Origin: a virus
Length of the DNA stretch: 30,079 nucleotides
IMG/VR virus record: IMGVR_UViG_3300040806_000817
Span: 1 to 30,079 of that record
Reading direction: 5' to 3' (one strand)
In this document: positions 1 through 6,219 of the stretch, piece by piece
Layout: every line of letters starts with the position of its first letter
Position numbering within the stretch: the first letter of the stretch is position 1
The notes under the pieces: model-generated
The model's database searches: none
Told to the model about the DNA's origin: nothing
What the model saw: only the letters and a program-made list of their open reading frames with translations
Position numbers and translations under genes: made by a program

Positions 1-45
1 CGTTCTCGTTGGCAACGAGATAGGCTACCTTTACATCATGCCCGC
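1..45 (-). tRNA. tRNA-Gly (GCC), partial
   Basis: Only the 5' half is present; the window edge removes the rest. On the minus strand the acceptor strand GCGGGCA starts at 45. A weak D-arm follows, then a perfect 5-bp anticodon stem (TCTCG/CGAGA) around loop TTGCCAA, which gives anticodon GCC. It is the last of a cluster of four tRNA genes on one strand. Confidence 0.85.
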
Positions 46-49
46 ATAA

Positions 50-125
50 TGGTGCTGGAGGAGAGACTCGAACTCCCGGCCTGATGATTACAAATCAACT
101 GCACTACCAACTGTGCTACTCCAGC
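50..125 (-). tRNA. tRNA-Thr (TGT)
   Basis: The minus strand folds as a full cloverleaf. The acceptor is GCTGGAG/CTCCAGC, the D-stem GCAC/GTGC, the anticodon loop TTTGTAA (anticodon TGT) and the T-loop TTCGAGT. Discriminator A and an encoded CCA end the gene at 50. The anticodon stem has one T-T mismatch. Five bases separate it from tRNA-Gly and three from tRNA-Asn. Confidence 0.93.
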
Positions 126-128
126 GTT

Positions 129-204
129 TGGCTCCCTGAGCAAGACTCGAACTTGCGACATATGGATTAACAGTCCACCGTTCTACCAACTGAACTATCA
201 GGGA
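129..204 (-). tRNA. tRNA-Asn (GTT)
   Basis: A full cloverleaf lies on the minus strand. The acceptor is TCCCTGA/TCAGGGA, the D-stem GTTC/GAAC, the anticodon arm GTGGA-CTGTTAA-TCCAT (anticodon GTT) and the T-arm GCAAG-TTCGAGT-CTTGC. Discriminator G and an encoded CCA follow. It belongs to the Leu-Asn-Thr-Gly tRNA cluster. Confidence 0.95.
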
Positions 205-210
205 ACATCA

Positions 211-295
211 TGGTGCGGCTGGAGGGACTTGAACCCCCACTCCGTAAGGAACAGGTACCTAAAACCTGCGTGTCTACCAATTTCACCACAGCCGC
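211..295 (-). tRNA. tRNA-Leu (TAG)
   Basis: This 85-nt class II tRNA is on the minus strand. The acceptor is GCGGCTG/CAGCCGC, the anticodon arm CAGGT-TTTAGGT-ACCTG (anticodon TAG), followed by a long variable arm typical of tRNA-Leu, T-loop TTCAAGT and an encoded ACCA end. It is first in the cluster, 13 bases after the stop codon of the small gene at 309-503. Confidence 0.95.
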
Positions 296-308
296 TTTAC
301 TTAACTTC

Positions 309-503
309 CTACAGAATGGATATGGAAAAGCATATGTATGTAACAGTATCCCAATCACCATCTGCGGGAATTTCTGTGTACATATCAAGCATTTCATAAC
401 AGCCTTCTTTAGTATCAAACCACTGAATGTCTTGTTCGACACACATTGATCCTGAACAGACTGTTAGTAGAATATGCCATGTTGTTGTCCAAATTATTTC
501 CAT
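309..503 (-). CDS. small protein with hydrophobic N-terminus, unknown function
   Basis: This 64-residue protein is not assigned to a function. The first 17 or so residues are hydrophobic and Trp-rich, followed by a short Cys-containing acidic part (Cys at 16, 21, 35 and 58). That suggests a membrane-anchored or exported small protein. Its ATG overlaps the TAA of the upstream gene by one base (TAATG), so translation is probably coupled. Similar small proteins beginning with a Trp-rich hydrophobic stretch and carrying a few cysteines are common in marine T4-like phages, which supports a real gene. It is the last protein gene before the tRNA cluster. Confidence 0.65.
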   Translation of the reverse strand: MEIIWTTTWHILLTVCSGSMCVEQDIQWFDTKEGCYEMLDMYTEIPADGDWDTVTYICFSISIL

Positions 504-766
504 TACTTTACTACGATAACATATCCTTCATCTTCTTGAATAAATCCTTTGATCTTGTATCCTACAAATTCTTCAGGAGATTCAATTGTATGAGTTTTAA
601 CTAAGCATGGACCTCCGGGCGGATCAACAAGGGTTATTTCACCAGTGTCTGTATCTACACCAATACGTTCCATTTCTCTACAACCACGCCACATGATATT
701 CCCATCATCAGTCCATTCAAATGACTGTGTGTCTCCATATCTATTTTTAAACAGTTTTCGTGCCAT
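503..766 (-). CDS. conserved phage hypothetical protein
   Basis: An 87-residue soluble protein of unknown role. The N-terminus is basic and aromatic (LFKNRYGDTQSFEWTDDG), a start I recognise from hypothetical proteins of T4-like marine phages; the centre holds a DPPGGP turn. The start lies inside the end of the upstream gene (20-base overlap) and has only a weak ribosome binding site, so it is probably translated by coupling. Its stop overlaps the start of the next gene. No catalytic motif is visible. Confidence 0.7.
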   Translation of the reverse strand: MARKLFKNRYGDTQSFEWTDDGNIMWRGCREMERIGVDTDTGEITLVDPPGGPCLVKTHTIESPEEFVGYKIKGFIQEDEGYVIVVK

Positions 767-998
767 AACTACAGTAATCCTCTGCTATGTGTTTTGCTTC
801 TTCATATGTATTGCGTGTTAAAAAAGCAATACGTTTCTTATCTTCAGTGATTTCAATATGAAACACTTTAGGAACTGCTGTAATCTCTTCGGGCCATTTT
901 ACAATACTGTTTTCACCGGCGGGCGCATATGATGGATTTTCCATCAGTTTCTCCGACAACTCATATCTAGCACCAAAGATTCTATATCGTCTATTCAT
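747..998 (-). CDS. hypothetical protein
   Basis: An 83-residue protein starting MNRRYRIFG. I chose the ATG at 998 rather than the further upstream frame start because a purine-rich site (GGGAAGCAGAGA) lies just ahead of it. It overlaps the stop region of the upstream gene by eight bases. The C-terminal half (residues about 50-75) looks like an alpha/beta fragment with an EEAKHIAEDY helix. No family was recognised; it sits in a run of small coupled genes. Confidence 0.65.
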   Translation of the reverse strand: MNRRYRIFGARYELSEKLMENPSYAPAGENSIVKWPEEITAVPKVFHIEITEDKKRIAFLTRNTYEEAKHIAEDYCSYGTKTV

Positions 999-1236
999 TC
1001 TCTGCTTCCCAAGTTTCACTTTCCCAATGGTTAATCAGATTAGAGAAGCCCCATTGCATTGTACTATATTCATTTAGTTCATCTCTGAAGTTTTCAACTT
1101 CTTTGATTTGTTCTTCTGTCAACTCTACGATTTCATCGACACCATAATGTTCCATAACATATTCATAAACTGAATCTGTAACATCTGATTCGATACGTTC
1201 TTCCCATTTGTGTATTCTTGGCCAATCAAAACTCAT
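991..1236 (-). CDS. small acidic hypothetical protein
   Basis: An 81-residue, strongly acidic protein, mostly helical by composition, with many Glu and Trp residues. The start codon overlaps the stop of the upstream glycine-zipper gene as ATGA, which supports this start and implies coupled translation. Small acidic phage proteins often act as inhibitors or DNA mimics, but nothing specific shows that here. Function unknown. Confidence 0.7.
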   Translation of the reverse strand: MSFDWPRIHKWEERIESDVTDSVYEYVMEHYGVDEIVELTEEQIKEVENFRDELNEYSTMQWGFSNLINHWESETWEAENE

Positions 1237-1646
1237 TTCTGAAACCTCAATGTATATTGTTTACCATTATTATAAAATGTTGCTGTCGAGTGGGAGTAAA
1301 CTCTCACACTCTCTTCATTATAACGTGTTTCTAGTCTACAGGAAGTTTTAGTGCCTCCAGTAGCATTGCTATTTGCATGCCCAAGCATGCCGCCAATAAT
1401 AGCACCAATAGCACCACCGTTCTCTTCTCCCTTAATATTATTGCCTAACAAACCACCAATGATTGCGCCTTTCATGGCATCACCGGTTTTATCTCCAGAT
1501 TGAGATACTTCTGTACACACTTCTACTTGGTATGGTGTACGATTAATAATCGTTTTATAGTGATCTGTGACTGTTTGACCATATGCTGTGGTAGCAAGAA
1601 ACGAACAAGACCAGATGCCAATAAGACCAATTGCAATATCTCTCAT
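1233..1646 (-). CDS. exported glycine-zipper protein
   Basis: A 137-residue protein with an N-terminal hydrophobic signal sequence, probably cleaved after the AYG of residues 21-23. Residues about 58-90 form a glycine zipper of two helices (GAIIGGLLGNN and GAIGAIIGGMLG) linked by a short polar turn. This matches the glycine-zipper 2TM / outer-membrane lipoprotein-like family, in which the Gly-rich helices pack in membranes. Two Cys (43 and 102) flank the zipper and could form a disulfide. Known relatives sit in Gram-negative envelopes; in a phage it may alter the host envelope, which is inference. It is preceded by a 132-base gap holding a hairpin. Confidence 0.8.
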   Translation of the reverse strand: MRDIAIGLIGIWSCSFLATTAYGQTVTDHYKTIINRTPYQVEVCTEVSQSGDKTGDAMKGAIIGGLLGNNIKGEENGGAIGAIIGGMLGHANSNATGGTKTSCRLETRYNEESVRVYSHSTATFYNNGKQYTLRFQK

Positions 1647-1713
1647 TTCACATTATCTCCAATTAGAGGCAGGACTTACATCAGAAGAAAGGAATAAGAC
1701 TGAATGCCTGCGG

Positions 1714-1752
1714 GCCCGACTTTGTAAGTGATTGAGAGAGAGGTAGTCGGGC
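1714..1752 (-). other. hairpin with 23-nt pyrimidine-rich loop
   Basis: An 8-bp perfect inverted repeat (GCCCGACT/AGTCGGGC) encloses a 23-nt loop in the 132-base gap at 1647-1778. No T-run follows on the minus strand, so it is not an intrinsic terminator. The minus-strand loop contains ACCTCTCTCTCAATCAC, which complements both halves of the repeated leader element GTGATTCGCAA..GAGAGGT found upstream of six genes. I saw no promoter or other gene in this gap. Confidence 0.6.
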
Positions 1753-1778
1753 TGAAACCAAATCTCGTAAATTTATGA

Positions 1779-2117
1779 CTAACGCAAGTACGCTGGGCCA
1801 GTCCACCTAACTGCAACAAAATCTTCAGTCAAAACATTGCCACGGGCAGCGTTACGGGCTGGTGTTTTCCAACCAGCGGCCATGAGAATATCACCAAACT
1901 GAAACTTCTTGTCGGTATCGGTGTTGACTACAAAGCCCCAAACCCGCTCACCTCTTTCGGTAACTTTGATATATTTTTGACCTACAATGACTTCAAGACT
2001 TTCACGAAAATCTTCAGCGGTGCGACCTTTAATATTCGCACGTCCGGCCCAACCTTCATAATCTTTAGCAATAGCGTCAAACAACTTCTCAATCTTCTGT
2101 GTCATTACTTCGTTCAT
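1779..2117 (-). CDS. conserved hypothetical protein behind an early promoter
   Basis: A 112-residue soluble protein. The start MNEVMTQKIE at 2117 was chosen because GAGAGGTGAAG sits just upstream; an in-frame ATG at 2132 is itself part of that ribosome binding site. The N-terminal half is helical and the C-terminal half carries a WKTPARNAARGN stretch. I recognise no family. It has its own promoter at 2162-2190 with the shared GTGATTCGCAA leader, so it is likely expressed early and strongly. Confidence 0.75.
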   Translation of the reverse strand: MNEVMTQKIEKLFDAIAKDYEGWAGRANIKGRTAEDFRESLEVIVGQKYIKVTERGERVWGFVVNTDTDKKFQFGDILMAAGWKTPARNAARGNVLTEDFVAVRWTGPAYLR

Positions 2118-2131
2118 GTCTTCACCTCTCA

Positions 2132-2190
2132 TTGCGAATCACTTAACTAACTTACTCTTACAATATAGCAAATTCATTAGCTTTTGTCAA
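2132..2190 (-). promoter_or_regulatory. sigma70-type promoter with GTGATTCGCAA leader element
   Basis: TTGACA (2190-2185), 17-bp spacer, extended -10 TGC-TATATT (2167-2162). The predicted start is near 2155, giving a 38-nt leader. The leader holds AGTGATTCGCAA (2143-2132) directly before the ribosome binding site GAGAGGT. It is one of six copies of this arrangement in the window. Confidence 0.85.
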
Positions 2191-2196
2191 GCACTT

Positions 2197-2562
2197 TTAT
2201 CGTCTTTTTCCAGTATTTTCATCTTTTTGTTCGGCCGCACTTAATACGACCAGACCACCTTTGTTATATGCTTGACCAATTACAACATTACCACGATATT
2301 TATGTGGTTCTTTGACGAAGCCATTACCAACTTTATCTGATGTTGGAATGGCAGAGGAGCAAGGAATTGAACCCTGTCTTACGGGGTTGGAGTCCGTTGT
2401 GCTACCGTAACACCTCTCCTCTTTAGGAACATACCCCATCTTCTTCAAATATTTCTGATGCTCTGCTTGAGCAACTTTCAACTTTGCGCTGGTCTTCTTT
2501 GCCTTGCGCTTTTTCTGATTCGTTGTGGTGTAAAACACCGGCAACATATGCATACCACTCAT
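2197..2562 (-). CDS. conserved phage protein interrupted in frame by a tRNA-Trp gene
   Basis: A 121-residue ORF whose two ends resemble one family of small phage proteins. The N-terminus reads MLPVFYTTTNQKKRK followed by a basic helix with an AEH..YLKK motif. The C-terminus has a HKYRGNVVIGQAYNKGG region, where relatives carry a Y.G..IIGI..MHK pattern. Codons 47-72 between them are the sequence of a complete tRNA-Trp (2349-2422) read as protein. The start at 2562 overlaps the kdsA stop as ATGA, and GCGAGG lies 8 bases upstream. Processing of the tRNA would destroy the message, so protein and tRNA compete for transcripts. Family resemblance is from memory; function unknown. Confidence 0.6.
   Translation of the reverse strand: MSGMHMLPVFYTTTNQKKRKAKKTSAKLKVAQAEHQKYLKKMGYVPKEERCYGSTTDSNPVRQGSIPCSSAIPTSDKVGNGFVKEPHKYRGNVVIGQAYNKGGLVVLSAAEQKDENTGKRR
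2349..2422 (-). tRNA. tRNA-Trp (CCA), inside a protein gene
   Basis: A 74-nt cloverleaf on the minus strand. The acceptor AGAGGAG/CTCCTCT is perfect, the D-stem is GTGT/GCAC, the anticodon loop CTCCAAC (anticodon CCA), the T-arm CAGGG-TTCAATT-CCTTG, with discriminator G and an encoded CCA. The anticodon stem has one A-C pair at its top. It lies wholly inside the ORF at 2197-2562 on the same strand, and about 2 kb from the main tRNA cluster. Confidence 0.92.
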
Positions 2563-3320
2563 AATATATGCCTCGCTATCTGACTTACTACATTCTCAAA
2601 ATCCATCAGTCTGACCATATTAGGCCCATCTGATGGTGCATTGTCTGGGTCTGGATGAACTTCAATAAAAAAGTTTTTCACGCCCATTGCGGCACCTGCT
2701 CTTGCTAGTCCCGGGACAAAATCTCTGTTACCACCTGAAGATCCGCCATTGCCGCCGGGCTTCTGGACTGCATGAGTAACATCAAAGACGATATCATGGT
2801 CAATGTTATTAAGCATATAATCAAGGCCTGTGAAATCAACGACCAGAGTGTTATATCCAAAACTGGTACCTCTCTCTGTGACCCAAACTTCTTTGGCGCC
2901 TTCTGTCTTAGTCAGAACACCATGCATATCCCACGGTGCTAGAAACTGACCCTTCTTAATATTTACAATCTTATCGGTCTTCGATGCGGCGACTACTAGA
3001 TCGGTCTGCCTGCAAAGAAAAGCGGGTATCTGTATTACATCAATATAATCTAGTTCACTAATAATTTGAACTTGTTCGACAGTATGTACATCGGTCAAAG
3101 TCTGGACATCATATGCATTCTTGATAAAACTGAATGCGGTCATGGTTTCATTGAAGCCGATGCCTCGTTTACCACTCATGCTAGAGCGATTGGCTTTATC
3201 AAAACTAGCCTTGAAGATATATTCAAAGCCATATTTATCACAAACCCGTTTACACTCTTCAGCGATAATTGAAGATGATACTGCATTTTCGTGTTGGCAT
3301 GGTCCTGCTATAATTCTCAT
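2559..3320 (-). CDS. kdsA: KDO-8-phosphate synthase (metal-dependent type)
   Basis: Condenses phosphoenolpyruvate with arabinose-5-phosphate to make KDO-8-phosphate, the precursor of the KDO of lipopolysaccharide. The 253 residues include the hallmark KASFDKANRSS, then QIPAFLCRQTDL, KKGQFLAPWDM and TERGTSFGYN, all known from bacterial KdsA. The N-terminal AGPC carries the Cys that marks the metal-dependent class, and the EVHPDP and SDGP motifs supply further ligands. It is somewhat shorter than typical bacterial KdsA (about 280). It sits in a coupled string of small genes (ATGA overlaps on both sides). This is a host-type metabolic gene in a phage, implying a Gram-negative host. Confidence 0.93.
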   Translation of the reverse strand: MRIIAGPCQHENAVSSSIIAEECKRVCDKYGFEYIFKASFDKANRSSMSGKRGIGFNETMTAFSFIKNAYDVQTLTDVHTVEQVQIISELDYIDVIQIPAFLCRQTDLVVAASKTDKIVNIKKGQFLAPWDMHGVLTKTEGAKEVWVTERGTSFGYNTLVVDFTGLDYMLNNIDHDIVFDVTHAVQKPGGNGGSSGGNRDFVPGLARAGAAMGVKNFFIEVHPDPDNAPSDGPNMVRLMDFENVVSQIARHIL

Positions 3321-3436
3321 GTGAGAATCTCAATGATTGCTACAACATAAAATAATGCAACTACACCTAATACGGATCCTACCATGAGCATTTCAATGTC
3401 ATCGTGTGTTTTCAAAAATTCGATAATTTTTTTCAT
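3317..3436 (-). CDS. 39-residue single-span membrane protein
   Basis: A very small ORF: a basic, polar N-terminus (MKKIIEFLKTHDD) and one hydrophobic segment (residues about 17-37). Its ATG overlaps the upstream stop (ATGA) and its own TGA overlaps the kdsA start (ATGA), so both junctions look translationally coupled; GGAGGC lies 8 bases before the start. The tight fit supports a real gene. Function unknown. Confidence 0.6.
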   Translation of the reverse strand: MKKIIEFLKTHDDIEMLMVGSVLGVVALFYVVAIIEILT

Positions 3437-3606
3437 GTTATGCTGCCTCCAATCGGACAAATAGTTTTTACAATCTTAAAAGGATCGTTGCTACGAAAGA
3501 TGTTGCACTGAAAACCTGTTTTGCGAGCCATTTTAATAGCCTGCTCAAGTGTTTTATATGCACCACAGGTATAACGCTGATTAATCAAGTACACTTCATA
3601 CAACAT
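3433..3606 (-). CDS. 57-residue hypothetical protein
   Basis: A small ORF starting MLYEVYLINQRYTCGAYKT, with a short alpha/beta look and four Cys. The start overlaps the previous stop by one base (TAATG) and the stop overlaps the next start as ATGA, so it is part of a coupled series 3983-2197. A GGAG motif lies just upstream of the start. No family recognised. Confidence 0.6.
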   Translation of the reverse strand: MLYEVYLINQRYTCGAYKTLEQAIKMARKTGFQCNIFRSNDPFKIVKTICPIGGSIT

Positions 3607-3983
3607 TATGAAACTCCTAACAGTCTGTGAAATGATTGAGCGAGTGGAGTAAATCCAACATTATGGACTACACTACAATTGCCATCTTCATCCTCGATGA
3701 TATCACCAACAGAAAGTGAGCGTACCCTATCATTGATACGTTCAATGCGATCCTCTGGTCCGATGTTACCTACCTCAAACACATGGTTCAGATCATCAGC
3801 AAGAATAGTGGCGACATGATCATAACAGTCATGCATTATACCAGCTTTAACATCGCCGTGTACCAGTGCTTCTGTATAGGCAACTGCCTTGGGATGGCAC
3901 TTCCAACCTTCCTTGTTGATAAGATCAGAAAGGTGATCATCAATAACAATCTGGTGAATCTTAAAAAACTGAGGTTTAATCAT
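3606..3983 (-). CDS. conserved phage hypothetical protein
   Basis: A 125-residue soluble protein. Start MIKPQFFKIHQI at 3983 was chosen because it overlaps the upstream stop as ATGA, with GGGAGT nine bases upstream; a TTG further up is less likely. The sequence has an N-terminal VIDDHLSDLINKEGW segment and a C-terminal beta-rich part with VGDIIEDEDGN, a pattern I recall from hypothetical proteins of marine T4-like phages. Function unknown. Confidence 0.75.
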   Translation of the reverse strand: MIKPQFFKIHQIVIDDHLSDLINKEGWKCHPKAVAYTEALVHGDVKAGIMHDCYDHVATILADDLNHVFEVGNIGPEDRIERINDRVRSLSVGDIIEDEDGNCSVVHNVGFTPLAQSFHRLLGVS

Positions 3984-4165
3984 ATGTTGTACTCCCAAAG
4001 TTTACCAATTAGTTCCCAATCGTAGGTCACTTCTTTGGTCTTGCGGTTACGCTCATAAGCCATTTCAATACCGGTATAATCTTCAAGATAGGCTACTGCC
4101 TCTTTGACATTTTCAAACTCTTTTAGACCGTTATTGTTATTCATATTTGGTTTTGCTACCCACAT
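3980..4165 (-). CDS. small hypothetical protein behind an early promoter
   Basis: A 61-residue protein starting MWVAKPNMNN. The ATG at 4165 is preceded by GAGAGGTAAAAAT; a GTG in frame 24 bases upstream is the GTG of the shared leader element and not a start. The middle (residues about 15-35) is a helix with ENVKEAVAYLEDYTG. First gene of the coupled run 4165-2197, driven by the promoter at 4209-4236. Confidence 0.7.
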   Translation of the reverse strand: MWVAKPNMNNNNGLKEFENVKEAVAYLEDYTGIEMAYERNRKTKEVTYDWELIGKLWEYNI

Positions 4166-4178
4166 ATTTTTACCTCTC

Positions 4179-4236
4179 TTGCGAATCACTCTATCAACTT
4201 ACTTGTTAAATATAGCAGGATTTATGGAATTGTCAA
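4179..4236 (-). promoter_or_regulatory. sigma70-type promoter with GTGATTCGCAA leader element
   Basis: TTGACA (4236-4231), 16-bp spacer, extended -10 TGC-TATATT (4214-4209). The leader contains AGTGATTCGCAA (4190-4179) followed at once by GAGAGGT. It drives the run of small genes that leads into kdsA. The base order of spacer end, leader and ribosome site closely matches the copy at 6163-6219. Confidence 0.85.
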
Positions 4237-4254
4237 CCCCTTTTTTTTATTTTT

Positions 4255-5598
4255 TTACAATAATTCTTTATATTGGTCGATTGACATGCTACCCATTTTA
4301 GAATTATGGTCTGCCGAGATCATAGCCAGATTTTCATAAGTCGTCTTTCCACCCTCTGAATGCGCTACGATATGGCCGCCTTGCGCCGTCTTCATAGTCA
4401 ACTTTTCACCAGATACGGCACACTTGAAGTCCTGTTCAATAAGTTTTGCTTCACGCCACTCACGGGGAAAGAGTCTTTGTGGATCCTTTAATGTTACAAG
4501 ATCAAGCATGTTCACACGATTCAGCATCCACATCAGAGTTTCAAATATCGCTTCTTTTGAACGATGCTCACCCAATGTATCTTTGAATTGTTGACCTCGT
4601 GTTTTATTACTGTCAAATGGTGAAGTTTGTTGTAGTTCTTTAGGCTGCCTATCTAGAGGCAACGTGAAAGGTTGCAACGCTTTTGCAATAGCACAATAAA
4701 ACTCATCAATATCGTTGATCTTAAAGGATCCGTACTCCTCTTCCATATACATCCAGATACGAGTGAATAGAGAAAACTCTTTCTGATTCAGACCTTGTGT
4801 TTGATACCGTTTGCGGACCTCAGAAATATCAAGAAGAAAATTTAAGCACTTATTTACCTTTTCAGTAATTTTTTCCACCTCATCAGAATTTGCTTCTGAT
4901 TGATACATATATTCTAAATTCTTATCATCAGCGGAACCAAGCCCACCACCATCATAATAACGATAGAATATGCGAGCCACAATTTGATCAATTTTAAGGC
5001 GCTTATTGTCAAACTGAATATTCAAAAAGTTCTTTGGTTTGCCATCACGCTGGCTAAACTCAAATAGATTATGAAATTTGTTATTCACACCATGTACTGG
5101 TCGTACAGTATTTCTAACTGCATTGGCGATAGGAATATTGCCATATGAATTAAGCATCTCTTGATGATTGACATCAGTGGTTTTATTGAGAGACCGAAAG
5201 ATATGGCCAATATCCCAAACATTCATGCCCTTGCTATAAATGACAAATGACAATTCAGTGTTCAGAAAATGATCTTTCTCTTCCTTAGATAGATCCCGAT
5301 AAAACTTACCATTTACCCGAAACTTATTTTCAAAATATGATTTAATATACCGCTTTCGGTGACCGCCATCAATACTCTCATAGACATAATCACCGTCATT
5401 AACTTCATGCACGGTAATCTGGCCCAAATCTATTCCTATTAAAATAGAATTGATTATACCTTGAGCCTTTGTCTCACGGCTACCAGATTCAAAGGATGTT
5501 TCAGTATCAAGTCTCTGGCCTACCGGCTGACAATCAATCTCACCATAACGCAAAATAAACTCTTTGATGGTCATGGATGTTTTAGTGTAACTGTACAT
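4255..5598 (-). CDS. DUF262-HNH nuclease-like protein
   Basis: A 447-residue protein with two recognisable parts. Residues about 10-120 resemble DUF262 (the GmrS/ParB-like fold): VGQRLDTE near 26-33 and the diagnostic SIDGGHRKR near 75-83. Residues about 390-447 are an HNH nuclease: GGHIVAHSEGGKTTYENL then ADHN. This DUF262-HNH architecture is that of GmrSD/BrxU-type modification-dependent restriction enzymes, which use NTP hydrolysis and the HNH site to cut modified DNA. The start at 5598 has AGGA eight bases upstream. In a phage it might attack competitor or host DNA; that is inference. A simple homing endonuclease is less likely given the DUF262 domain. Confidence 0.8.
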   Translation of the reverse strand: MYSYTKTSMTIKEFILRYGEIDCQPVGQRLDTETSFESGSRETKAQGIINSILIGIDLGQITVHEVNDGDYVYESIDGGHRKRYIKSYFENKFRVNGKFYRDLSKEEKDHFLNTELSFVIYSKGMNVWDIGHIFRSLNKTTDVNHQEMLNSYGNIPIANAVRNTVRPVHGVNNKFHNLFEFSQRDGKPKNFLNIQFDNKRLKIDQIVARIFYRYYDGGGLGSADDKNLEYMYQSEANSDEVEKITEKVNKCLNFLLDISEVRKRYQTQGLNQKEFSLFTRIWMYMEEEYGSFKINDIDEFYCAIAKALQPFTLPLDRQPKELQQTSPFDSNKTRGQQFKDTLGEHRSKEAIFETLMWMLNRVNMLDLVTLKDPQRLFPREWREAKLIEQDFKCAVSGEKLTMKTAQGGHIVAHSEGGKTTYENLAMISADHNSKMGSMSIDQYKELL

Positions 5599-5607
5599 TT
5601 AAATTTC

Positions 5608-5781
5608 CTATTCGCACATTTCTTCAAAGATTTTTTCAACCATATTCTCAACAATTTCATCAATAACGGTGATTCCTTCTATCTTTCTTTGTATCATAGC
5701 ATTTTGAAGGTCTTGAACAGTCATTGTTAATACTTCATCAAGAATAGTTTCTTTCATCATTTCATTATGCATATTGCTCAT
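5608..5781 (-). CDS. 57-residue acidic hypothetical protein
   Basis: A short ORF starting MSNMHNEMMKETILDEVL, rich in Met, Glu and Ile and likely all helical. It has a good ribosome binding site (AGAGAGGTTATATT before ATG), ends ten bases before the DUF262-HNH gene and fills the gap between two well-supported genes. A helical acidic partner or regulator of the neighbouring nuclease is possible but unproven. Confidence 0.6.
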   Translation of the reverse strand: MSNMHNEMMKETILDEVLTMTVQDLQNAMIQRKIEGITVIDEIVENMVEKIFEEMCE

Positions 5782-5793
5782 AATATAACCTCT

Positions 5794-6147
5794 CTAAGTA
5801 GTTTGAACGTAAGCCTTGTTCCACTGACCAACATGAATGTCGATCCAGTAAGCGGTATCAAAGTAGTCGGTCTGATAATCACTCTTGTTGTACCACTTAG
5901 TACCTTTCATAGCCATGAGAAGTTCAGTTAGAAAAGCAGTTTCTTTGGTGCCTTCACCGTAGAACTTTTCAATGTGGTAATGGTTGACTTGCTCATAGTC
6001 ATCAAACTTCAAAGGACCTTCTTTGACCCGAACCCGAAGGCTAGTGTGGTGATCAATACCGATGGTACCTTTCATGTTGTACTTCTTAAGGACTGCTTTA
6101 ATAGCAGGAGCAAGTTCTTTCTTGGTGTCTTGTGAAATATAAGCCAT
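5794..6147 (-). CDS. conserved phage hypothetical protein
   Basis: A 117-residue protein starting MAYISQDTKKELAPAIKAVL. This start is set by GAGAGAGGTTGATT immediately upstream; longer in-frame extensions run through the promoter and are not real. The N-terminal helix followed by a GTIGIDHHTSLRV strand is a pattern I recall from hypothetical proteins of many T4-like phages. The C-terminal part is aromatic-rich (YWIDIHVGQWNK). Driven by the promoter at 6192-6219. Function unknown. Confidence 0.8.
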   Translation of the reverse strand: MAYISQDTKKELAPAIKAVLKKYNMKGTIGIDHHTSLRVRVKEGPLKFDDYEQVNHYHIEKFYGEGTKETAFLTELLMAMKGTKWYNKSDYQTDYFDTAYWIDIHVGQWNKAYVQTT

Positions 6148-6162
6148 AATCAACCTCTCTCT

Positions 6163-6219
6163 TTGCGAATCACTAATCAACTTACTTATACAATGTAGCA
6201 GGATTGGCCAAAATGTCAA
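6163..6219 (-). promoter_or_regulatory. sigma70-type promoter with GTGATTCGCAA leader element
   Basis: TTGACA (6219-6214), 16-bp spacer, extended -10 TGC-TACATT (6197-6192). The leader contains AGTGATTCGCAA (6174-6163) then AGAGAGAGGT. The -10 and -35 lie inside the 3' end of the upstream peptidase-like gene. Confidence 0.83.

Noticed and set aside
210-449. Plus-strand open frame across tRNA-Leu and the small gene at 309-503
   Set aside because: It has no ribosome site or family resemblance and is the reverse of a tRNA and a better-supported minus-strand gene.
4236-4257. T-rich run on the plus strand before the DUF262-HNH stop
   Set aside because: It lacks a hairpin and would act only on plus-strand transcription, where I see no genes; not a terminator.
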